A DNA stretch of 64,000 nt, from assembly GCA_965197555.1 (NCBI GenBank), contig OZ240213.1, positions 806,001-870,000 of the forward strand, given 5' to 3'. Positions 1 to 7,706 of the stretch are shown piece by piece. Under the pieces are notes generated by a model. That model made no database searches. It worked only from the letters and a program-made list of their open reading frames with translations, and was not told the DNA's origin. The stretch is from G965197555 sp965197555. GTDB taxonomy: Bacteria; Chloroflexota; Dehalococcoidia; Lucifugimonadales; UBA3495. Both the position numbers and the translations under genes were made by a program. Position 1 is the first letter of the stretch, and each line of letters begins with the position of its first letter.

Positions 1-1465
1 CCAACGATGCGTTGCCAACCTTGACGATCTTCTCCGTGGGCAGATCGGCGATGAAGCCTATCTGCCGTGCGTTATCGACATCGACATAGTTGGCAAACCC
101 ACCCGCTAGGAACAACTTGTTGACCGCCCCCGGCGGGATGCCGTAGCGGCGCAGCGTTATATACTGCCCGGAATAGTTGGCCGACTTGGCTTGGGCCAAG
201 GCACTGATGTCAGACCTGGAAAGGGACATCCGTTTTTCCGGGACGAACTCAAACTCGTTGCTGCCATCTTGCAGCACGCCCAAGTCGCTCATCTTGCCGG
301 TGCACCGGAGTTGGGCTAGCAGGTCTACCAAGCCCGAACCGCAGATGCCCTGGGGCTCGGCGTCGTTGATGGTCCGGTACCGGACTTCCGAGCCCGTGAT
401 CTGGACGGACTCCACCGCTCCGTCGTATCCAGGCATCCCGTAGGTAACCTGGCCGCCCTCAAAAGCCGGTCCTGCGGGACAGGATGCGGCCAGCATGCGT
501 TCCCGGTTTCCCACCACCACTTCCGTGTTGGTGCCCACGTCCACCAACATCACCGCTTCTTCCATCTCATCCATACCGACGGCTAGCAGGTCCGCAGCCA
601 CGTCGGCTCCCACATGGGATCCGATCAACGGCCCTGAGTAGACGTTGGCCCCGGGAAACACCCGCAGGCCTAGCTCATCTGCGGTGGCGTTGAGAGCGGT
701 GGTCTCTCGAAGCCCTTCCGCCACCTCTTGCTCGACCACGGACCGGTAGGGCTTCTGGCCGATTGGCTGGACGTCCAGTCCGAAGAACAGATCACGCATG
801 GTTGAGTTGCCGACTATCACAGCCTCGTATACATGCCTGCGATGGAATCCGACACGGCGGGCCATGTCTCCCACCTCGAAGTTGATGGCGGAGAGCATGA
901 CTTGTCGAAGCTCTCCGTTGTAAGGGCCTCCGTCGTAAGAAATCCGGTGCATGATGTCGCTGCCGCCGAAACGCTGGGGATTCTCGAAAGAGGCAGTGGT
1001 TAAGGTTGCACCGCTTTCCAGGTCCACCAGATTCATGACCACGGTGGTGGTACCCAAGTCGATGGCGAGCCCATAGATCCTTCCCTGGTAACCGTCGATT
1101 CTCAGGTCACTCTGGAATACTGAATCTCCTCGTCTAGTCGTCAGAGGGTCCAAGGTAATATGGCGCCGTATCGAATCGACTAGGATTCTGGGTTGCCGCC
1201 GCAGTACAGCGAACTCGATTGAGGCTTGGGAATCGATAATTCTTGCCTGACAAGCCAGGCGGTAATTTTCCCGTAAAAAGGCTTCCGGTCCACTTGGAGG
1301 GTTGAGGGCCTCGGAGCCGCGACGGACTTCAACTATGCATTCGTGGCACTCGCCGCTGCGGTTACAGGAAGTGGGAACCCGGACTTTTGCCTCATCGGCG
1401 TAGTCGAAGAGGCTCCTACCTGGGACCAAATCCATCTCCCTGCCCTGGTGGTAAAGAGGAGACAT
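1..1465 (-). CDS. RACo-like corrinoid-activating ASKHA ATPase with N-terminal 2Fe-2S ferredoxin domain (3' end outside window)
   Basis: The ATG is at 1465 and the frame stays open to the left edge, so the C-terminus is missing. Residues about 1-90 form a plant-type [2Fe-2S] ferredoxin domain: cysteines spaced C-x5-C-x2-C (CNRSGECHEC) plus a later Cys in LACQARI. A linker follows, then an actin/hexokinase-type (DUF4445) ATPase domain with the phosphate motif AIDLGTTTVV, then VDVGTNTEVV, GICGSGLVDL and LAGGFANY. Proteins with this architecture (RACo, RamA) use ATP and an electron donor to reduce the Co(II) form of corrinoid proteins back to Co(I). It is the last gene of the corrinoid operon and lies downstream of the corrinoid protein, which fits reactivation of that partner. 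The family call is firm; the partner assignment is inferred from position. Confidence 0.9.
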   Translation of the reverse strand, partial: MSPLYHQGREMDLVPGRSLFDYADEAKVRVPTSCNRSGECHECIVEVRRGSEALNPPSGPEAFLRENYRLACQARIIDSQASIEFAVLRRQPRILVDSIRRHITLDPLTTRRGDSVFQSDLRIDGYQGRIYGLAIDLGTTTVVMNLVDLESGATLTTASFENPQRFGGSDIMHRISYDGGPYNGELRQVMLSAINFEVGDMARRVGFHRRHVYEAVIVGNSTMRDLFFGLDVQPIGQKPYRSVVEQEVAEGLRETTALNATADELGLRVFPGANVYSGPLIGSHVGADVAADLLAVGMDEMEEAVMLVDVGTNTEVVVGNRERMLAASCPAGPAFEGGQVTYGMPGYDGAVESVQITGSEVRYRTINDAEPQGICGSGLVDLLAQLRCTGKMSDLGVLQDGSNEFEFVPEKRMSLSRSDISALAQAKSANYSGQYITLRRYGIPPGAVNKLFLAGGFANYVDVDNARQIGFIADLPTEKIVKVGNASL

Positions 1466-1558
1466 GGAGGCATTTTAGCACGGGGTGGCGGCTGAAGCTG
1501 GGCAAGCGAATAAAGCGCGCCACGGAGTGGCTGGGGTTGGTGAACCGGCTCGCGGGGG

Positions 1559-1816
1559 CTAGACTCGCCAGGCGCTGCGATAGTCAAGATCGTCGCTGCC
1601 GGTGCATTTCGGCAGCACGCTAGTGCTGTGGGTCTTGGACTGGTTGCGGCAGCCGAAGTTGGCCGTACAGAGGTCTTGAGCGTTCTTGTAAGGGCAGCGA
1701 TACATGGAGACACGGTTGGCGGTCTCGTTGATGTCACTAAATATCTTTTGTAGCCGGGAAACACTGGCCCGGTACCGCTCGATGTCGATTTCGCTGCCCA
1801 ATCTAAGACCGCCCAC
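1559..1816 (-). CDS. Small Cys-rich protein of the corrinoid operon, unknown function
   Basis: This 85-residue ORF begins with GTG at 1816, 14 bases inside the end of the corrinoid-protein gene, so translation is probably coupled. It ends 93 bases before the reactivase start. The N-terminal half looks like a helix (EIDIERYRASVSRLQKIFSD). The middle carries three cysteines in YRCPYKNAQDLCTANFGC and a fourth in LPKCTG, which could bind a metal or an Fe-S cluster. I do not recognise the family. Its place between a corrinoid protein and its reactivase suggests a role in methyl transfer or electron delivery, but this is inference. The coding call rests on gene overlap, uninterrupted operon order and protein-like composition. 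Confidence 0.6.
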   Translation of the reverse strand: MGGLRLGSEIDIERYRASVSRLQKIFSDINETANRVSMYRCPYKNAQDLCTANFGCRNQSKTHSTSVLPKCTGSDDLDYRSAWRV

Positions 1817-2570
1817 TAACTGGAGCTGCTTCTTGCACTCCTTCTGCGCCCACTAGTTTCTTGGTCAGCTCAACACACGACATGGCGTCCTTGCCGTACC
1901 CGTCGGCGCCCATGTCATCGGCGAAGTCCTGGTTCAAAGGTGCGCCGCCCACCATGATTTTGACATCACGCCGGAGACCGGCTTCTTCAAAGGCCTCTAC
2001 GGTCTTTCCCATATTGGGCATGGTGGTGGTGAGCAGAGCGGACATGCCCAGGACCTGGGCACCGTGCTCCAGCACTGCGTCGATGAACTCCTCGGGCTTG
2101 GTGTCGACCCCCAGGTCGTGGACAGTGAATCCGGAGCCCCTGAGCATCATGATGCACAGGTTCTTGCCGATGTCGTGGAGGTCGCCTTTCACTGTGCCCA
2201 TGACCACGGTGCCAATGGGTTGTACCCCGGACGCTGAAAGGATCGGCTCAATGTAGGCCATTCCCGCTTTCATTGCCCGCGCGGCCACCAGCACCTCGGG
2301 GACGAAGATGATGTTGTCTCTGAACTTGATACCAACCACGGCCATACCGGCCACCAAGCCGTCGTCCAGTATGGTGTTGGCTTCGAATCCATCAGCCAGG
2401 GCCTGGCTGGTCAACCGGTCGACTTCGTGGTTGTTCCCAATGATAAGGTTGTAGGAAATTTCTTGCATCAGGGGATCGGTACCTTCGAAGAGACCCCGGA
2501 TGTGCTTCTGCTCAAAGGAGTTGGTAACGTATTCTAGTTCCTTCTCCAGCCCTTCGTTTACCACAGGCAT
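1803..2570 (-). CDS. Corrinoid (B12-binding) methyl-carrier protein, MtaC/MtbC/MetH-cap type
   Basis: This 255-residue carrier cycles between Co(I) and methyl-Co(III) and passes a methyl group between methyltransferases. Residues about 20-105 match the helical cap domain (DDGLVAGM near 70-76). Residues about 118-240 are the Rossmann-like cobalamin domain, with D130-L-H132-D-I-G as the DxHxxG motif and His132 as the expected lower axial ligand, then SALLTTTM and GGAPLNQDFADDMGADGY. The length equals that of stand-alone corrinoid proteins of methanol, methylamine and O-demethylase systems. It sits between an MtaA-type methyltransferase upstream and a RACo-like reactivase downstream. The natural methyl donor cannot be read from this sequence. 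Confidence 0.95.
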   Translation of the reverse strand: MPVVNEGLEKELEYVTNSFEQKHIRGLFEGTDPLMQEISYNLIIGNNHEVDRLTSQALADGFEANTILDDGLVAGMAVVGIKFRDNIIFVPEVLVAARAMKAGMAYIEPILSASGVQPIGTVVMGTVKGDLHDIGKNLCIMMLRGSGFTVHDLGVDTKPEEFIDAVLEHGAQVLGMSALLTTTMPNMGKTVEAFEEAGLRRDVKIMVGGAPLNQDFADDMGADGYGKDAMSCVELTKKLVGAEGVQEAAPVSGRS

Positions 2571-2846
2571 TGCAAGCTCTCTGCACCAGTTTCAGCGCGC
2601 CATTTGATATATCTAAGCATGGTGAAAACCGCTCCAAAGCCCCCAATCAAACACGAAACTCAGCATAATTGAATCGATTCTACCAGCGTGTAAGCATTCC
2701 CTCAACGTTGGGCGGTGAGACTCTTAGTTGTCCACTTAACGCGAATCTTCCCGCTCATCCTGAGCTTGCCCAGAGCCAACCGAAGGGCCTGTAGAAGGGC
2801 CGTTGGTTCATGGTTCGACAAGCTCAGGACGGGCTTGTCGAAGGGC
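2571..2846. other. Intergenic gap with repeat debris
   Basis: A 276-base gap separates the corrinoid gene from the methyltransferase gene in the same transcriptional direction. No coding frame is convincing. The right half (about 2750-2846) is occupied by a palindromic repeat (see 2814-2842) and a degenerate half copy reading CATCCTGAGCTTGCCC near 2757. The gap is unusually large inside an otherwise tight operon, so the two downstream genes may have their own promoter, or the repeat may have been inserted into the operon. Confidence 0.5.
2814..2842. repeat. Palindromic REP/MITE-like repeat (TTCGACAAGC...GCTTGTCGAA)
   Basis: A 10-bp perfect inverted repeat, TTCGACAAGC / GCTTGTCGAA, flanks a 9-base centre containing TCAGGAC. 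The same unit occurs at 5832-5860, with a further half site at 5871. It touches the 3' end of the methyltransferase gene, whose TGA stop at 2847-2849 lies in the flanking GGGCTCAGG. Such copies typically form RNA hairpins after genes and may protect or terminate transcripts. Confidence 0.75.
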
Positions 2847-3890
2847 TCAGGCGTCCCCTTGGTGTTCGGCGCACCAGTCCCTGACCGCCTTGGGAATCTC
2901 TATCAAGTTCTCCAGCTTGGTTGCCAGCGGTACGGCGCACTCAGGAGCGATCATGCTTACTCCGGCGTCCATGCACCGGTATACCTCTTGGCGTACTTCC
3001 TGGGGCCCCTTGGAGTAAAGGGTCTCTGGATTGTTTATGTTGCCTACCAGGCCAATCCGGCCATCGACGATGTCCATAGCTTTTTGAGGATCGTTTTTCG
3101 AATCAAAATGGAAGCAGGCCATTCCGGACTGGGCTATGTAGTCCATTCGGTCTAACGTGTTACCGCAAATGTGGAGAATGAGTGGGACCTTGAGCCGCTC
3201 GGCCATTTCCTGATGGATCTCAAGAAGGAACCTCTTATAGTACTCGCCGCTCACCAGATCGCCGGTGGCATGGTCGGGAAAGGTGAGCGCGTCGGCACCG
3301 GCTGCTATTTGAGCTTCACCAAATAGCACTGATATTTCCTTCAAGCGCTCCAGGCAACGCTTCACCATGTCGGGGTCGTCCACCGTCATTATCAGGAAGT
3401 CCTCCACGCCGAAAACGTGGTAGGCCAGGGTCCAAGGGCCCATGGTTTTGCCGATGACAGCCACTTCGTCTTTAAACTCTTGCTTCAGGATCTCGATGGA
3501 TTTAGTTATGGTCTGGTTGTCGGGGTGCTCCAGGAATCCCGCGGGTATGTGTATGTCGTCAGGGCCTTTCCATATGGGATTGTACATTCGCACCGTGGGC
3601 CAGTTGTCCTTTTCCTCCCACTGCATTTCACAGCCCAGCGCCGAGGACTCCTGGATGATGGTGAAGTAGGGCATAACCGAGTCGAAGCCCAGCTCGGTAT
3701 GGCCGGTGGCTGCCAGGCGGGCTGCAAGCTCTGGCTTCCGGCAAGCATCAGGGAAGGGAGCATCGACCAGGTCCATGAGTTCGACCGTCGATACATTAGT
3801 GGGGTTGGCCACCGGCGGGCGGTCCACCGGCTTCCCGGCCAAGGCGTTCATTACTCGCTCCCGGGGTTTCATAGTCTCTGTGAACGCCAT
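2847..3890 (-). CDS. Uroporphyrinogen decarboxylase-fold corrinoid methyltransferase (MtaA/CmuA family)
   Basis: A 347-residue protein with the UroD-type TIM barrel used by methylcobamide:thiol methyltransferases and by some O-demethylases. The zinc site of the MtaA branch is visible as His240-x-Cys242 (LILHICGNT) and Cys318 (APECAVP). The N-terminus starts with the typical ETMKPRERVMNAL motif, followed by DRPPVANP. Haem-pathway UroD enzymes lack the HxC...C zinc ligands, which supports the methyltransferase assignment. The ATG at 3890 has a strong AGGAGG 7 bases upstream. It stands just downstream of an unknown gene (39-base gap) and upstream of the corrinoid protein. It either loads the corrinoid from a methylated substrate or unloads it to a thiol; sequence alone does not say which. 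Confidence 0.9.
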   Translation of the reverse strand: MAFTETMKPRERVMNALAGKPVDRPPVANPTNVSTVELMDLVDAPFPDACRKPELAARLAATGHTELGFDSVMPYFTIIQESSALGCEMQWEEKDNWPTVRMYNPIWKGPDDIHIPAGFLEHPDNQTITKSIEILKQEFKDEVAVIGKTMGPWTLAYHVFGVEDFLIMTVDDPDMVKRCLERLKEISVLFGEAQIAAGADALTFPDHATGDLVSGEYYKRFLLEIHQEMAERLKVPLILHICGNTLDRMDYIAQSGMACFHFDSKNDPQKAMDIVDGRIGLVGNINNPETLYSKGPQEVRQEVYRCMDAGVSMIAPECAVPLATKLENLIEIPKAVRDWCAEHQGDA

Positions 3891-3929
3891 AGTGTCACCT
3901 CCTATATGGTCTCTGTGCCCAGAGCCAGG

Positions 3930-4607
3930 CTAAGTGGGAGTGAAACCAAGGGTGCCGGTGGTCATTTGGCCACGGAGGGATTCCGCTTCCATCATGCTTT
4001 CCACGGCGCTGACGTTTCGAGCGTAGGGCAACAGTAACCGGACCAACTCGTCATGGCGGTGGGTGCAGGGGAACGCCACCTGGGTATCGGTTACTTTTTC
4101 CATCTCGCCGTACCGCAAGAACCCGGTTACGATCATCCTGAGCCGGAGAGGGATGTTATCCGCCTCCCCATCGCTGGATACTTCGTAAATCCAACCCGAT
4201 GCTGCTTCGCTTCCGCCGACCTTGATTGTTAACTTGGTCCTTGTATCAGCGATGCTCATTTCGCCTTGGACTGGCGAGTAGTCCGGACTCTTGCCTACTG
4301 CTTGAGCCAACAGGAACTTCAATGCTCGCCGGTGCAGGTGTCCGCAGCTATATTTGACTTGATGGTAAGATCCCTCGACAGCGGCTAGCCCGCCGAGGGC
4401 GCAAATTTGGTCCCTTATTTGCCGCAGCCGACCGTCAACCCCGGGCCTGCTGCTGAAGCTCCATATGGTGCAGATCCCGTCTTTGACGTAAGCCCCCACA
4501 CTTATGTTGTGGAAGTGGGGGTCCATGGGCACCAGCTCCAGGCAGTTCCCGTAACGTTCAATGACGTCGGCTGTTCGCGTCTGGGGAGCTGTCCCGGTAG
4601 TCGTCAT
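3930..4607 (-). CDS. Uncharacterised protein of the corrinoid operon
   Basis: About 225 residues, no family recognised. The chosen start is the ATG at 4607, with GGTGAAG just upstream; a GTG at 4616 would add three residues. Visible features are an acidic/aromatic N-terminal half (VPMDPHFHNISVGAY), a CGHLHRR segment near the middle, and a Cys-His segment near the C-terminus (AFPCTHRHDEL) that could be a metal site. No signal peptide or membrane segment is seen. Its position between the homocysteine methyltransferase and MtaA-type genes, on the same strand with short gaps, implies a job in the same methyl-transfer pathway, possibly substrate binding or an accessory role. Confidence 0.8.
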   Translation of the reverse strand: MTTTGTAPQTRTADVIERYGNCLELVPMDPHFHNISVGAYVKDGICTIWSFSSRPGVDGRLRQIRDQICALGGLAAVEGSYHQVKYSCGHLHRRALKFLLAQAVGKSPDYSPVQGEMSIADTRTKLTIKVGGSEAASGWIYEVSSDGEADNIPLRLRMIVTGFLRYGEMEKVTDTQVAFPCTHRHDELVRLLLPYARNVSAVESMMEAESLRGQMTTGTLGFTPT

Positions 4608-4679
4608 ATACTTCACCGTACGGTTGAGTTACTTTGGTGGTGTAATAGCTCATCAACTTGGCCAGGGTGGCTCCATTAT

Positions 4680-4711
4680 TAATGGGGGACCCGTTACTAA
4701 TGGGGGACCCG
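4680..4711. repeat. Two-copy direct repeat, TAATGGGGGACCCG, 18-bp period
   Basis: Identical 14-base units at 4680-4693 and 4698-4711 lie in the 161-base gap between the homocysteine methyltransferase gene and the unknown gene. Each unit contains GGGGGACCC, which is partly self-complementary. It could be a regulator binding site or simple replication slippage; nothing decides between them. Confidence 0.6.
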
Positions 4712-4768
4712 CCAGGGGTGAGGTGGTACTCATCTATTTCAGTTAGAGATGGCCTCGGGATTGCGTCC

Positions 4769-5668
4769 CTATCGCTTCAGCAGCGCGGCCAGTGCCCGGA
4801 TGTGCTCCGGTCCGGTCCCACAGCAGCCCCCAATGATGTTGATGCCGAGTTCCGCAAGGGCCTTGAACCCTTTTGTCATATACTCCGGAGACTCTGGATA
4901 GACCACCTGACCGTCTTGAATTTTAGGGATACCGGCATTGGAGTGGACCAGCAGGTAACCATCAGTGGACTGGCGTATCTCGGCGGTTAGCTCCACCATG
5001 AGATCGATGCCATTCCCGCAATTGACGCCTACCACGTCGGCGCCTGCAGCCATCAATTCCACGGCCGCTCGCTCCGGCGTCACCCCCATCATGGTGAAGA
5101 AGCCCCGGGGTCCTTTATCGAACACCATGGTTGCCATAACTACCAGGCTGGTGTTCTCTTTGGCTGCTTTAATCGCCAAGGTCGATTCTTCCAACGCCGT
5201 CATGGTCTCGATTACCACGCCGTCTGCGCCCCCCTCCTCCAGTGCGATGACCTGCTCAGCGAAGGCGTCCAGCATCTCTTGCTGGCTGACTTCTCCCAAT
5301 GGATGAAGAAACTCACCAGTGGGGCCGACAGAGCCAACCACGTGACAGCCTTGGGGCGCCTGGCTGCGCGCGTGCTGCGAGGCCAACAGGTTTAGCTCGG
5401 CGACCCTGTCACCGTGGCCGTACTTCTCAAGCATGAAGCGATTGCCACCGAAGGAGTTGGTGAGCACCAAGTCCGAGCCGGCTTCGAAGTAGTCCCGGGC
5501 CATCCCTTGGACAACCTCAGGCCGACTTGCGTTTAGCTCCTCCGGGCATCCGCCGGGTTCGAGGCCTCGGCTTTGAAGGTAGGTCCCAGTGGCGCCGTCG
5601 GAGACCAGCACCTCGCCCCTGGCCAAACGTTCTAGAATCGAATCTCCCTGCCGGTTAACCTTATTCAT
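4769..5668 (-). CDS. Homocysteine S-methyltransferase family protein
   Basis: A 299-residue zinc-dependent methyltransferase of the Pfam S-methyl_trans family (the N-terminal module of MetH, BHMT, MmuM). The start ATG is at 5668 (MNKVNRQGDS); an upstream TTG at 5680 is less likely. Early motifs are VSDGATGTYL and LTNSFGGNR. The zinc cysteines appear as VNCGNG and the C-terminal pair GGCCGTGPEH. It moves a methyl group to homocysteine-like thiols, or in related corrinoid systems from a methylated donor to cobalamin. It is the first gene of the corrinoid operon, so a split methionine synthase made from this protein and the corrinoid carrier is plausible. An alternative is use of a methylated amine or sulfonium substrate. 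Confidence 0.9.
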   Translation of the reverse strand: MNKVNRQGDSILERLARGEVLVSDGATGTYLQSRGLEPGGCPEELNASRPEVVQGMARDYFEAGSDLVLTNSFGGNRFMLEKYGHGDRVAELNLLASQHARSQAPQGCHVVGSVGPTGEFLHPLGEVSQQEMLDAFAEQVIALEEGGADGVVIETMTALEESTLAIKAAKENTSLVVMATMVFDKGPRGFFTMMGVTPERAAVELMAAGADVVGVNCGNGIDLMVELTAEIRQSTDGYLLVHSNAGIPKIQDGQVVYPESPEYMTKGFKALAELGINIIGGCCGTGPEHIRALAALLKR

Positions 5669-5831
5669 GGGGCACACCAAGGGACTTCTTTCAGGAAAGG
5701 ACTACAGTTGCGCTACCTGCGCTAGGACTCCAAGATACCCTATTTCCCAGGGTGTGAAAAGAGAGCCGGTCAGGAGAAGAGGGCCTTTTAATTCTCATAG
5801 GCCGTGAGAGGTCCGTTCTTTTGGTGAACCC

Positions 5832-5880
5832 TTCGACAAGCTCAGGACAGGCTTGTCGAACCAGCGGTCCTTCGACAAGC
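5832..5880. repeat. Second copy of the TTCGACAAGC palindromic repeat plus a half copy
   Basis: TTCGACAAGC at 5832-5841 and GCTTGTCGAA at 5851-5860 form a perfect 10-bp inverted repeat around CTCAGGACA. A third TTCGACAAGC with CTCAGGA follows at 5871-5887. The sequence is nearly identical to the copy at 2814-2842, so it belongs to a dispersed family in this genome. Confidence 0.75.
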
Positions 5881-5891
5881 TCAGGAAGAAC

Positions 5892-5931
5892 GGGGAGGTG
5901 CGGGTTAAGGGGAGGCGCGGGCTAAGGGGAG
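5892..5931. repeat. Imperfect 17-bp tandem repeat (GGGGAGGYGCGGGYTAA)
   Basis: Unit one at 5892-5908 and unit two at 5909-5925 differ at two pyrimidine positions; a partial third unit, GGGGAG, follows. It is directly beside the palindromic repeat. Function unknown. Confidence 0.6.
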
Positions 5932-6089
5932 AATTGAGAGGCCCGCTCAGGAGCAGATGACCCGGGTCCGCCGGCCCTTTTCGGGTATGACGGTTCGCGG
6001 GTCCGGCCTGTAATAGCGCTGCTACCTTAGGTTATTGCCGGGCCTGAGGAAGTATCTATGGGAGTCGAACGCAGCTCATAGAGACTGGG

Positions 6090-7706
6090 CTAGCGGTTCA
6101 GGTCCGAAGACGAGATGTTGTATCGGTCCAACAGGTCCTGGACTCCCACGGATACCTGTCTCCTCATTCTGCCGCTCAGGTTTCGGGTGTTGGCTATAGC
6201 CTTGTACACCGAGGCGTCATATGGCTGCCAATCATCCCGTAAGAGCTGGAGAGCCTCCGATTCACTCTCGGCAGCTTCGACCAGGATCTCACTGAGAGGA
6301 CGCAAGAACCCTGCCCCAGGCAGCGCGCGGACATCGCTGACAATCTGGCGAAAGCCGACCGAGAAACCCGCCAGCTTATCCACCGCCTCGGCCCGATCAC
6401 ATCCTCCCTCACTGCGCCGCCAAGCGTCATAGTCTTCATGGAAATCGTCCCATTTCTGAAGCAGGAGTTCATATTCCTGAGTAAACGCGCCCAAGGCGGA
6501 TTGGGTCTGCTCGGATACGTGGCCCAAAACGTCGGCCAGGGCTTGGCGGGCTTGACGGCGCGCCGCATCGCTTTCCACCAACTGGCGATCAAATTCGTCG
6601 AACAGGTCCTGATCCCCGGTGGTGAAGTCTGCCGGTGGCCTCCCAGCGTCGGCGGATTCCTCGGACTCTTCCCCCTCGCCGCCCTGCTCCGGCTCCACTC
6701 TGGCGGCACTTGCTCCGGGTGAGTCCTCATCTTTCTGGGAGGTACCCCGGAGCTTGCGAATCGCCAGGTCCGTCTCTTCCGCTGACTGGGCCAAAGTCTC
6801 GGCAACCGGACGGGTGACCCCAAGAGTGGGTAGGTTACCGATGGAAACTACAATTGCTCTGAATCGAGTTACCAAACTGCCCAGCCTATCCACCGTTTGT
6901 TGGGATGATAGCTGGCCCTCTTCGTTCCGGAGAGAGTCATAGTCTCTGTTAAATGAGTCCCAACTCTGTTCAATCGATCTGAAGCTCTTGGAGAAGTCCT
7001 TGACCTCTGCGAGGGAGTCCGGTCCGGTGGTAATCCTGAGGTCCTCCAAGGCGTCGGCTACCTCTTTCCGGATATCGGAAGCTGTGGCCCGGGCCGAATC
7101 CACCGTCTCGAATGCAGATACGGTAGCGGGATTGGCAACGGTTCTCGCAGCGTCAGGGGTCTTCTCCGCGGCGTTGCCATTTTCGGCTTCAGCCGTAGTT
7201 GGCAAGACTACCCCCATACCCACTCCTTGTCGCCAATTGTCCCTGAGGAGCCGCAACGCCTCCTCCTCCTGTTGAGCGGCGGAGATCAATCTGTCGGCGA
7301 GGCGTCTAGCCACGTAAGGCCGGGATATTCCACGCGCGGTCTCGGTTACGTCGGTAAATTGACCGACAAACTGGTTAAGTGCCACCTGAACCGTGCTGGC
7401 CTCACAGGCGTTTAGCCCTCCACGCCACATGTCGAACTCGTTGTGAAACCGGTCCCAATTTGCGGACACTGCCAAGTGGCCAGAAGCAAATTGCATGGCC
7501 GCTGCTTTTGCTTGGGGGGATACGGGGGTCGGCGTGGGAGCCCCCAATTCGGTGCGAGTTAGAGCCTCCAAGGTGGCTTGAATATCGGGGGTTACTCGTG
7601 GCAGGTTGTTGTCCGATGGTGCCGGCTCTGTAGAGGTGCAGGCCACGCCCGCCGTGATCAGACCAGCGGTAGCGATGGCCATTAGGAGTCCAAGCTTAAA
7701 CTTCAT
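6090..7706 (-). CDS. Lipoprotein with three WDxFxxxYDxxR helical repeats
   Basis: A 538-residue secreted lipoprotein. The signal peptide runs to a lipobox ending AGVAC, followed by a short Thr/Pro-rich linker (GAPTPTPVSP). Three similar helical units follow, each beginning with a Trp-Asp signature: WDRFHNEFDMWR, WDSFNRDYDSLR and WDDFHEDYDAWR. Each continues into a helix that ends in a Glu-rich EEALRLLR / ESEALQLLR type segment. The units are separated by acidic, low-complexity linkers (GGEGEESEESADAG). The start codon overlaps the stop of the upstream gene as TAATG, so translation is coupled. Function unknown; the repeats suggest a scaffold or binding protein at the outer face of the membrane, working with the two upstream gene products. 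Confidence 0.85.
   Translation of the reverse strand: MKFKLGLLMAIATAGLITAGVACTSTEPAPSDNNLPRVTPDIQATLEALTRTELGAPTPTPVSPQAKAAAMQFASGHLAVSANWDRFHNEFDMWRGGLNACEASTVQVALNQFVGQFTDVTETARGISRPYVARRLADRLISAAQQEEEALRLLRDNWRQGVGMGVVLPTTAEAENGNAAEKTPDAARTVANPATVSAFETVDSARATASDIRKEVADALEDLRITTGPDSLAEVKDFSKSFRSIEQSWDSFNRDYDSLRNEEGQLSSQQTVDRLGSLVTRFRAIVVSIGNLPTLGVTRPVAETLAQSAEETDLAIRKLRGTSQKDEDSPGASAARVEPEQGGEGEESEESADAGRPPADFTTGDQDLFDEFDRQLVESDAARRQARQALADVLGHVSEQTQSALGAFTQEYELLLQKWDDFHEDYDAWRRSEGGCDRAEAVDKLAGFSVGFRQIVSDVRALPGAGFLRPLSEILVEAAESESEALQLLRDDWQPYDASVYKAIANTRNLSGRMRRQVSVGVQDLLDRYNISSSDLNR

Larger units (their letters stand above)
5669..6089. other. Intergenic region with repeats upstream of the corrinoid operon
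   Basis: A 421-base gap between the lipoprotein gene and the first corrinoid gene. It holds the palindromic repeat at 5832-5880 and the tandem repeat at 5892-5931. A GC-rich stretch near 5955-6010 could fold (GGGTCCGCCGGCCC against GGGTCCGGCC-type arms). I looked for cobalamin, SAM and SAH riboswitch cores upstream of the operon on the minus strand and did not recognise one. The operon promoter must lie here but no good -35/-10 pair stands out. Confidence 0.5.

Noticed and set aside
5669..6089. Cobalamin or SAM riboswitch before the corrinoid operon
   Set aside because: No recognised conserved core; the region is occupied by repeats.
6194..6823. Long ORF antisense-frame inside the triple-repeat lipoprotein
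   Set aside because: Arg/Pro/Ser-rich composition of a shadow frame; the real gene has signal peptide and repeats.
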